DNA of 64,000 nt from Mesorhabditis belari (lineage: Eukaryota > Nematoda > Chromadorea > Rhabditida > Rhabditidae), in contig CAUEEP010000725.1 of the NCBI GenBank assembly GCA_958450365.1, positions 2,442,001 to 2,506,000 of the forward strand, in the 5' to 3' direction. Within the stretch, counting starts at the first letter, position 1; every line of letters begins with the position of its first letter. The position numbers were made by a program, and so were the translations under genes. The notes beneath the pieces are model-generated. The model searched no databases. It was not told the origin of the DNA and saw only the letters and a list, made by a program, of their open reading frames with translations. Positions 1 to 10,800 of this stretch are shown here, one piece after another.

Positions 1-819
1 TACAGCAGGTAAGCTGAGAGAACAGCCCGATTTGATTTGAGCGTCTTGTCCCTAATATCCTTAGGGTTGTGATTCCTGTCAAAAGCTCCTAACAAAACAA
101 TAACACAACAGTGATTTAAATCATTGATTCCGTTATTTCACAAAAAAAAAACAAGACTTGAAGTAAATCTCAGAAATATTCCCACACATTAAATCCTCCT
201 CTTCCCTTTTCAACCCCCTTTTTTCCTTCACAGTTATTCCCTCCTCGAGGCAGTCAAACCGCTGCACAAGCACTTCCCCTTTTTCCCTTTCCTTTTTCTC
301 TATTCCCTATAGTCTTTCATGAGGATGAGCTAATGCACGCAACATAAAATTTTGTGCAAACGTCTCGATGTCTTGATAATCGTTTTTCATACATGTTCAA
401 CCAATACTAAGCATTCTTTTCATGTAAACATACGATTTTCTTTTCGGGAACTGGAGAATTTTGCCTACCTTATTTATTTCATTAGAAGAATCCCCTTTAG
501 ACGAAATTTTTCATTTTTTCGGATTTGTCAACTTTCGGAAAGCAAAATGCTCAACTTTTTAAAGACTTCCAAAGGCTTTAAATAATAGTTATAGACTAAA
601 AAAGGCTTAACAACGTCGAAAACCGGATGAGAATCCAACAAAAACACCCATTTTTAAGCTCTTGAAAATTGAGTATACTGTAGCTAGGGCAAGAAAAAGA
701 ATTTTAAAGAAACATTAAAGAATAGAAGAGCCGGCTCTTCTATCAGAATGTTTACGGTAATTAATCTTTCTGGGAAAAGGGAAAAGAATTAAGAGCAAAC
801 TCTTTCTTTTTTTTCTTTC
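1..819. other. Upstream intergenic DNA, nothing recognised
   Basis: AT-rich DNA with pyrimidine-rich stretches between about 190 and 310. The only open frames are short, lack nematode codon character and have no splice context. I see no gene here. Confidence 0.5.
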
Positions 820-903
820 TTCTTTGTGCGTTCTTTGCACGTGAATGTAATCGCATCTCTTTTGGCATCGGGCCTTTTCATAACCCACTCCCATTCTCGG
901 AAC
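820..903 (+). promoter_or_regulatory. U1 snRNA upstream (PSE-like) region, copy 1
   Basis: This block upstream of the first U1 gene is almost identical to 3359-3443 upstream of the second, including a shared stretch around 844-876 (core AATCGCATCTCTTTTGGCAT). The conserved block reaches the transcription start, as expected for the proximal sequence element of a nematode snRNA promoter. Conservation beyond the RNA itself is seen directly; the PSE role is inferred. Confidence 0.65.
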
Positions 904-1067
904 ATAAACTTACCTGGCTGGGGGGCTCTCGCGATCATGAAGGCGGGACCCCCATGGCGAGGCTCGGCCATTGCACTTTAGGCTGGGTTGACCTGTGTGG
1001 CAGTCCCGAGTTGGGATTCGCTAACAGCTTAATTTTTGCGTGAGGGGCTGCGTTCGCGCGGCCCTGC
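904..1067 (+). ncRNA. U1 spliceosomal snRNA, copy 1
   Basis: U1 snRNA base-pairs with 5' splice sites at the start of splicing. The 5' end carries ACTTACCTG, the splice-site-recognition sequence. Stem-loop I has the GATCATGAAGG loop bound by U1-70K. Stem-loop II has the ATTGCAC loop bound by U1A. The Sm site is AATTTTTG near 1031-1038, followed by the GC-rich terminal hairpin (GGGGCTGCGTTCGCGCGGCCC). Length (about 164 nt) and order match C. elegans U1. The RNA body is identical to the copy at 3444. The exact 5' end could be 904 or 906. Confidence 0.95.
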
Positions 1068-1871
1068 AAATGCATTTGAAATCTTTAAGAAAAGCCTTTT
1101 CATTTTTGGGTTCTTCACCGTAGCTTTCTATATCACTTTAACGTAAATACATTGACTTTAACTACATAACTTTCTGTGGCTTTCTGTCGTCTTTCTGTCG
1201 TCAGCACATTCCAGATGTAGTTTTAGTTGCCCGGTTTGTAGATGATAGTATTGACTAACATTGAAGAATTGTCATTGTCAATTGAGTCAAAATTTCAGTC
1301 ACTCCGACCTGATACTCAACTTCAATAGAGTCTTTTGGCCCCAATACTCAACTTATTTCTAGAGCAGTTCATTCTATTATATTATAAATGCACAACATGT
1401 ACAACAATTCTTTTTTCAGCCATTTTATTCTATTTTTATTTGTCATAGAAAATAATTTTTTTTCAAATCCATTCTTAAACTCTTAAAAAAAAAAGCCAAC
1501 TCCTATATTTTCCCTCATCGAACTCGTAATTTCTCTCCGAACACCGGAAACGCTTTGTTTTTTCCTGCGGAAATGTGAAATGCCGAATGAATGCGAGATT
1601 TGGGCACTTTTAGGGAGGAAGGCAACTTTGGTTTTTTAAAATTGTAACCAATAGGTATTCTTTGAATCCAAATACAGTCTATTTTCGGTCATTGAGCGCT
1701 TTTCGTTTCGTCTCATTGATTTTTGGTAAACATTGCTTTCACTTCGGGATTTTTTGGTTTCAGTAAAGACTTTATAGTTCTCAATGCTTTCTATATTTTG
1801 AATTACTCCGAAATTATATTCTTTTAGCATTCAAATTGGGAATTGCCGAGTGTCACGGAATCTTTTGAAAA
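1068..1871. other. Gap between U1 copy 1 and adducin
   Basis: No coding or RNA gene seen. The last part is presumably the 5' UTR or promoter of the adducin gene that starts at 1872. Confidence 0.5.
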
Positions 1872-4800
1872 ATGGCCGCCGCTTCGGCCGCACACGAGCG
1901 AAGGTTGTTTTTTATTGAAAACATAAGTTTTGACTTGGTCAAACTCTGGGAAGTCAGGTCCTGATTTTGACTTACAGTAGACCTACTTCAGTTAAAAATG
2001 TTGAACTGGAGCTGATGGCTAGAACTGAACTGCCTCAGTCAGCACTGATTTTGGATCGTGGGACCTTTTATACGCCCCGCCCCTTTTGCCATTGGGAATC
2101 TGACTTTGAGCTCAAATTTCTTGGTGCTGGACCGTTCAATTTAAATAGTTTTTGTACCAATCGACAGAGAAAGACTTGGTGCATCCAATGATACAAAGAA
2201 TTTTTAAATTGTACAGCCCGACACCAAGATATTTAAGCTCAAAGTTAGATTGCCAATGGCAAAGACGGGCGCGTATCAAATGTCCGATAGCTCTGATTTT
2301 GACCGGCTCTGGCCTAGCCAGATCTAATTAATAACTCTAGTTCAACTTTTTAAACCATTTTTTATATTCTTTTACAAAAGTGCTCAGTTTATTTCCTTTT
2401 TTTAACTTAAAAAAATCAAGAAAATTTATCCAAATCGTTCTTTCCACTTCAATTATGAAATCTTCAGGGAACGGAGTCTTCCCTTTGACCCGGAAGATCC
2501 CAGCTACATCAAGGATCTCCAGAGACCAGCTGTGATTAAGGTTTGAAAATTTTTCATTCAAGAAAAGTAGGAATTAGACAAAAGGATGAAATAGATAAAA
2601 GGATTTTTAGATAAACATATGATTTCTCAGTCAAATCATTTCAAAATTTCAGGCAATTTTCGAGAGAGAAGTTCTTTCTTTTGATTCTTTCTTTTGATCT
2701 ACAAAACCTTCTCAAATTATTATAAAATATCAGTCTAAAAATTCTTTTATTTCTATTTCTAGTAGTTTGTGAGCAGAGTTGATCTCACTATTAGATTCGT
2801 CAAAGCAACGTCAAACCAGGCTCAAGATCGAACCAAGAGATCCAGCCAGCCCATTTTTCTGGTCTTGTCTTTGGTTTGGTTGGCTAAAGAAAAAATGATT
2901 TTAATTTTAGAACAATTCTGTTCTTGAGTCATCAATATTTAGGAAGATCTCACCGAAATGGAGCGACGAAAACGCGTCCAAGAGATCCTCGATTCAAAAG
3001 ATTTTTGCAGTCAATTGGAAGAGGTGAGGGTCTCAAAAATCGAAATTTGAGGCAATTTTCAAGTAAATCAGAAGAAAAATTGTAAAGTTATTGAAGAACA
3101 GTAAACCTTTTAACGAATGTCTTATAAAATTTTAAATTTTGGGTGATTCGTCATGAAATGGAAGGCTCGAGACATTTCGATGACGAGAATCGCTCGGTTT
3201 CATTGCAACGACTCACCGAATTGGCTCTACCAAGAAGTCCGATGAGGACATCAATGCATGGATTCGGTGAGTTACTGTACAAACTTGTTTTATTACTAAA
3301 ATTATTGAGTTCTGTCTAAGAATAGTAAAGGAATTGAAAACAAACTCTTTCACTGTCTCTTCTTTGTGCGTTCTTTGCACGTAAATGTAATCGCATCTCT
3401 TTTGGCATCGGGCCTTTCTATAACCCCCTCCCATTCACGGCTCATAAACTTACCTGGCTGGGGGGCTCTCGCGATCATGAAGGCGGGACCCCCATGGCGA
3501 GGCTCGGCCATTGCACTTTAGGCTGGGTTGACCTGTGTGGCAGTCCCGAGTTGGGATTCGCTAACAGCTTAATTTTTGCGTGAGGGGCTGCGTTCGCGCG
3601 GCCCTGCCGATGAAGTTGAAAGCTTTGAAAAAGCCCGGTAACATTTGATTTCTTCAGATCATCGCGAACCTTCTATAGCTTTGTCAGCAAACTTGAGATA
3701 TAGTGTTATTTGCCCTGTTTGCAGATGATAATACTGTTTTTCTAACATTGCTAATAGGGTAAGAATGGTAAGTATTTGTTGAATAGAGCAGGATCATTGC
3801 TAGGCTTAGGTCGGATCTTCAATTTGAAATGAAAACAAAGCTCCACGAGGCTGAAAACAAAACCCCTTGATGCTAAACATTATTTCGCTTTAACGCTTTC
3901 ATTGCATCTTCATCAATGCATTATAACCCTAATCTTTCCTTGCCTTAAATTACAGACAATAAAATGTTCACTGATTGTGAGTACAGGGTACGGCAAAATT
4001 ATAGCACATATGCTTATTGATGAATTGAAAGAAGAAAATGAAGGGAATACTCCAAGTGTTATTTATCATTTGAAAGCTCTTAATGAATACTACAAAATAG
4101 AATAGCTAGAGCAACAATTTGTGTGAATCTTGGAAATCCGTTCTATAATTTTGCCTCACCCGGTATAAATCAATAAAAATATTATTGAAATAACAAACGA
4201 TTAAATACTAGAAGAGTTATCACATTTCTCTAGATGTCACTTCCATTTTGGGGTCAATATTTCTCCTCTTTGTAGCCCTTTTCATCGTTGCCTTTGGCCA
4301 TCTGCTATGCAAAAACGCGCGAAAAGAGGAAAGAGCCACTTTAGCTCAAAAGACCCTTGCAAGGCAATCGATTTTACCTCCTGAAAAACTCATCTATTCC
4401 CAAATTTCCAGCCGCTTCATCACTTCCGATCGCCGATTTGAAAGGAATCGACCGTTTCTCACGACAAGAGAAAATCCTCAGAAATAAATTAGCGTCACTC
4501 TATCGACTTGTAGATCTATTCCAATGGAGCCAGGGGATCTACAATCATATAACGGTAAAATAATAGATCTTTTTTGTTTTCATTCCGTTTTAGGTTCGAC
4601 ATCCATCCACATTAAACGAGATTCTGATAAATCCATTCGGATTATTGTATCACGAGATCACTGCCTCGTATTTGATAAAGGTTGATCTAGATGGAGAGGT
4701 TTTGGATCAAGGAGCTACAAAACTTGGAATAAATGAGGTGAGTCTTGAAGTCAAACTTAATATATTTTCAAATCAAGCTCAGCAAATAAACAAATAATGT

Positions 4801-7800
4801 TGTAACATAAAGATTTCTTTGCAAAGTTTGCTCTTTTTTTGCATTGCTTACAATTGCTTAAACTGAAGTTACTACATAGATAATGAATGATAGATTTAAA
4901 TATGATAGAGTAAGCGAATTCTTTCAGTCCGCTTTCAAACTTCACTCGGCGATTCACGGTGCTAGAGACGACGTGCATTGTGTGATTCATATGCATAACG
5001 CGGTCGTCTCTGCTGTGAGCTCGATGAAATGCGGATTGTTGCCGATTTGTCAAGAAGCGATGGTCATTGGAGCGGTCGCCTATCATGAATATCAAGTTAG
5101 TTCAGTGATTGAAATGTTAAAGTGAATTGTAATACGACCGTAACGAGTGAATTGTAACTAGCAAAATATCTCTTCGAGCAAAAGTAATCCTTAACGTTTC
5201 TTCTCGCTTTTCTGAAAATCAATCCTCAATTTCCAGGGAACATTAGATGATGAAAAAGAGAGACAATCAATAATAGAAGATTTGGGCGACAAAAACGTGG
5301 GTTTTTATGAAAGAGTAATGTGCAATACCAGCTTTGCATGAATCTTTTTGATCTTTTGGTTCTCTATGAATCTTTGGGTACACTATTCGGTTGTTTCTAT
5401 GAGCAATAGTCGCTTTTTAAAAGCCGTTTTAAAGTGTAAACGCTTTCCAACTTGGATAAACGCTCTAAAGCTTGTCCCAGATATCGTAATCAAGCCAGAA
5501 TCTCTATGCAATAGATTTATCATTTTAAATAAGCCTGTTAAGGCTACGGTAGCCAAGTTGCTTTAGCAAATAAGTTTGATTATTGATTTGAAGACATAGC
5601 CAAATAGTACTTTCACTTTACCCATTTCAAGGTGATGATCATTCGAAATCAAGGCTTTGTCGCTTGTGGCCAATCGATCGAGGAGGCCCTCCATTTGGCC
5701 TATAACACGATTTTGGCCTGTGAGACACAGGTGTTGAAATAAGGCAAAAATCCAAACAAAATACAAGTATTGAAAGTTTCATGGGCCAATGTCAAACTCT
5801 ACAAGGTGGCCACAAATTATCGCCTCGCAGCTTTTCGGTTAGATCTTGGCTGTAGCTTTGCAAACCGGTTTAATTCCTTTTTAATATGAAAATTGCAATA
5901 ATTTTCTACAAAGAATCTCTTTAAACAAATTGTAGGATACTCTTGAGATTTTCATTAAAGGCTTGGGCCCCATAGGACTCTTGGCGCGCAACTCAATCTG
6001 CAGCTTTTCTTGAAAAGGTTTTAAGGGTTCTTGATGGTTTATTTAACTATTTTCTTGTTAAAAAGCTCAAAACAAATGCTTTTCAACAAAAATCTTCAAC
6101 CAAGTGTTGTTTTTATGAGCTCTGGATGATTCTGAATCTGGATGGAGCTCTGGATCGGCTTCTTGAAGATGAATTTTTCTTGAAACTGGCAAATTTCATC
6201 GGTTAAGCTCAAAGTTAACTGAAAAAATTGCCTAAATGTTATTCTTAAAGCTTAAATTTATCAAAAATGCGAGAAAATCGATTTCAGTTTAAAAATAAAC
6301 TCAAAAGAGCTTGAATAATGTTGCGTGTCAAGAGTTCTTTTGGGCACATCCTTCAAACTTTTAATAAAAATCTCAAAAACATTCTACAAGTTGTATAAAG
6401 AAATTCTGCGTAGAAAATTCTCGCAATTTTCATATTGAAAAGGAATTGAACCGGTTTGCGAAGCTACAGCCAAGATACGGCCCAACAAAACGATAACTTC
6501 CGGCCACCCTGTATAGACTTTTTCCATTTCCGTAAAACCTGATGACCGGTGCATGATAGTTGAATTTTCTCTCATTTTTCAGCTCTATCGCTTGTTTTTC
6601 CTTCAAATTTGCTGAAAATAGTCCATTTCTCGGATTTTTTTTTAGATTCTCATCCTTCGTGGACAGGGTTTTATCATTGCCACTGAAGGGATTGAGGAGG
6701 CCGTTTTTCTAATTAAAAATTTGATCGCTGCAGCGGATCATCAGGTTTTATCGAAGAAAATGAAGCTAAATTGGAAAAATTGTATAAAATTTCTCAAAAA
6801 CATCATTCAGATCCGGGCTGCTAGAGCTGGAATTGAGAAGTTGCATATCCCCGATGAAACGACCATTCAAAAGGCGTACTTGGAAGCGAGAAAGGGTTCG
6901 TGACCTGGTTTCAAAGAGATTGTTTGTCCAATATGAAGAAATTTGTGAAAATATCAGACAATCTTTATATCTCCAGGTAGTGGAATGTTCCGCTCACCGT
7001 CTCAAAATAACAACTCTAAAGAGGAACCCGAGTGGAAAGTCGGCGAATTGGAGTGGGAAGCTTGGATGAGAGTTTTGGATAATGCGGTATGGTTTGAAGA
7101 ACAAAAAAAGAAATCCAAAAACTGAAGGGCTTAGCTAAAAAGCCAATGACGGTAATGATAACTGAAGCTTTCTTCACGAACATCCTGATCAATGCAAGAT
7201 CCTCCCTTGTTGTTTTTGGTGGTCGACCCTTTCCGCATGTCGGTGCATTTCCCATTCCAATTTTTGGCGTTTGCAAGGTCGAGAAACGGTTTTCGAAACG
7301 GAGAACAACTCACAGACTGTTGCCACTTTGCTCCCTTGTTTACGAGCTCGAACAATATTCTCTTTTGTCAGAGTATCCAGATATCGCTTGCACGCCATCT
7401 AAAAATAATAAATTAATTCAGAAAAACCTCTGCTTATTTTAACTTTAAACACCGAAATCTCTCGTTTCAAGCTACAGGAGTACAGTCAAATCTCGTTGTT
7501 GATAAGCTCGATAGTTAGCTTTCCCAGGATTACTTTCAATGATTATAAACAACTGTAAATTGATTCAGTCCTAAATCTTTTGATTTCAGGGCTTCCGAAC
7601 GGGTCACTTCTACCGCCAGCCACTGCTCCGACAAAGATCTCCGGTGACAACAACGAGTCGAGTGAATGGATGCAATGAAGTAGCCTGTCCGCCCGCGAGT
7701 ACATCGATTGGAATGGTGAGTGAGTGAAAAGCTTAAAAAGCTTCTTACTATTAATTGAATTTCTAATCCTTAAAGTTTATCTTTAGATTGACGAATCCGA

Positions 7801-10800
7801 TCCCGAAGCTCTAACCGCTCACAAAATCGCTTTACTGCGGAAAGAACAGGAGAAAACCCGATGGTTAAACACACCGAACAACTATCAGAAAGTAGAGATT
7901 TTGGAAACGGGAACCGATCGACCAAAAGTGATCACGAAAGTCTGTAAAAAATAATCAGGATTTATTATTTCAAATTTCAGTGGGTTCAAGACGTTTCGGC
8001 AACTTCATTGAATGGGACACCGGTGAAGATCACATCGAATCATCAGTTTTCACCGTTAAGCGTGAATCCGAAAGAGTTCAAAGTATGATCATTTCGGTCT
8101 TTTCTTGTAAATTCACTGGTTATGTCAATTTTCTAGCCAACGAGAAAATTTAGGACAAACAAAAGGCGATCAAAGAGAACCGACGAAGCGGCAAAACGTC
8201 AGCCGGTCCTCAATCCGTGATTCTCGATGGGGTTACTTATGAAGATCTCAAGGATATGAAACCTGTCAATGTTAGTTTTAATCTTGAATCACAGAATCTC
8301 AATTTATCTATTAGATCTGGTTCTTTTCTTTATAGTGTGATGGAGACTCAATCACTGGTCCGGCTGATCGAGTGGTTTTGATTGGAACCGCTTCAAAGGG
8401 AATCATTGATCGGCAACATCAACATAATGCACAGGTAGAGAATCTTGTTTTCAATTGCAACATTAGAAAAATTTGATAGAGTATCTTATCATCTCTTTCC
8501 CAGGTTTATCGCCAACTTTATGCACCGAATCCGTTTGCTTCAGAAACCGATGAAGATATCAGGAAATATTTTCAAGAGGTTTGCTGAATGTTTTGATTAA
8601 AGTGGACAATTTGGAAAACTACCGTAATCGTTCTCTTAGACTTTGTCCGATTGATTTATTTATGATCCATTCGATGACGAATCCAATTGCAAATTGAATT
8701 GGATCAAAATTAAGTAGAGCGGATATTGGTTTGGCCGGAAAGTCTTATCTTTTCGTCTTTTTTTTGAAATCTTTATTTATAAATGAATAATTAGCCGATC
8801 AACGTGTGGTTTGCTTTAAATAAAAAATGATTTATAGCATTTAGCTCATTTTTAGGCAAATTCAAGTCCGCTTTGAAGCAAATCCGAACAGGAATTTTTG
8901 TTTTTGTTAAAATCTCAGAAGCTTCTCAGAATTTCTTGAAGGGTAATTTGTAAATAAGTAATAGAACTTTATGATAAAGCAAACGATAGATTGATTGGTT
9001 CATTATTCATTTCAAAAAGTAAACTTTAAAAAAGCGGACAAGATTTTCCGGCTAACCTGCTAAAAGCTGAAGGCTAGTTTTCCGATTTAACTATCCTTTT
9101 AGGAAAACCCAAGAACACACTCTAGTTTATAACGTTAAAGTTTAGCAACTAGTTTATCCTGTGCTAATCCCTTTGACTTAACTGATTGAGAACAAAAACA
9201 TTTTCAGGTTGAATCAAAATCCCCTCGAAGTCAATCGGCCCGTGGTGTTTCCTCGTCTCGAGATGGTGGCTATAGCACTTATCGTAGTGATACAACAAAT
9301 GGCACCTCCTTTGAGCCGGATCGTCCGGATACTCCTGACAGTCCCGGAGCTGGTGAGTCTCAAAAATAACCCTCTTTTTACAAACTAACCCAAGCAGCTT
9401 CAGAAACCACAATCCCAACAACAACGAGTAAGACATTTTTGGAATAAAACTTTTCTGGGTTTCAAATCACCAAGTCGACAATCATCTCTCAATCGCTATA
9501 CATCCTTTGTGCTTTCATAAGGCTTTCACCCTTGCTTTTGTGTTTTCTGTTGTTGAATAGGCGGTATACAGGATGACCGCGAATTATGGCGACACCTTTT
9601 TTGGGAAAGTGGCTGGGAAACGCCTGAATTATGACCAAAGTCCCAATTGTTATATAGAAACATAAAGCCCTTCATCTTGGCATCATTTATCTACAAAGAA
9701 CTTCACGATTGGGATTATGAAACTCATTTTACAAGCTCTCGAATGAGCGAAAGTCGGCCTCTCTCCGGTGATCTGCGATTTTTAACACTTTTCTTCATAA
9801 AAAATTGTTAAAAAGTTTCCTCGATATTTATTTCGTAAGAAAATAACATTCAATATTATTTAATAGCAATAAGAATAACAGCAAACTCTTTTGTTAGACT
9901 TTCATAGCCAAAATTGGAGTTGATTTCTGGGTTCATTTGGAATCTCCGTAAAAAAGCGAAAGTTAGGCTTTTTCAAATATCTATTTGACAAGAAGCTCTT
10001 GCTGTATAAGCTTCTCTAGCGTTATATTTTTGTTGAATGGTACTTTTAAAATAAAATATTACAAGTTTGATTGAAGGAATCCCTTTCTAGATGAAAATAT
10101 TGTGTGTCAAAGAGTGTCGAAAATGGCGGATCGCCTGGAGAGAGGCCGACTTGAGCTCATTCAAGAGCTTGTAAAATGAGTTTCATAATCCCAATCGGGA
10201 AGTTCTTTGTAGATAAATGATGCCAAGATTAAGGGCCTTATTTTTCTTTATAACACTTGGCACTTTGCTAAGGAGTCAAGTGTTTGTCAGCCACTTTCCC
10301 AAAAAAGGTGTAACCATAATTCGCGGTCATCCTGTATGTTAAAATCCTTTGTTATCCATGGCAAAAAGGTGATTACATTTTTGTAGAAAGTCTCTTGTCA
10401 AACATAGAGTTTCAAAATAAGTAACTGCTACAATCCTATTAGGACATCAGTTTTCTGGGTGAACAAAGATGAATTTACAATCAGCTGATACAATTTTGAG
10501 TTACAGATTTAGTACGAAAGTACTGTGCCAAAATATAAAAAGCTTACCCACCCATTTAAACCATTGTCTGTTTTGTATTCTACTTTATCAGATTTCAAAT
10601 TCATTTCCCAATTTCAGATACAGCATCGCTGATGCAAGGCGCTCGCGAGCATCGAATGCGCGAAGAGTCCTCCTATGCAATTGATGAACTCTCCACTTCG
10701 AAAGCCCTAGACATTACAGGTAAAAAAACGATTCTGCTTTTTCAGCTCAAACTTCAGATAGTGTTCTATCATTTAGCATGATATTTTCACTAGCATTTAG

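Noticed and set aside
789..971. Minus-strand frame over the U1 region
   Set aside because: It is the antisense of the U1 promoter and RNA; the repeat at 3213-3434 does not keep the same protein.
3902..4105. 67-codon frame in an adducin intron
   Set aside because: No splice signals fit in phase and no similarity to adducin or another family.
4248..4487. Hydrophobic plus-strand frame starting near 4248
   Set aside because: It has no ATG and overlaps the adducin exon at 4412 in the wrong frame; adducin homology settles the reading.
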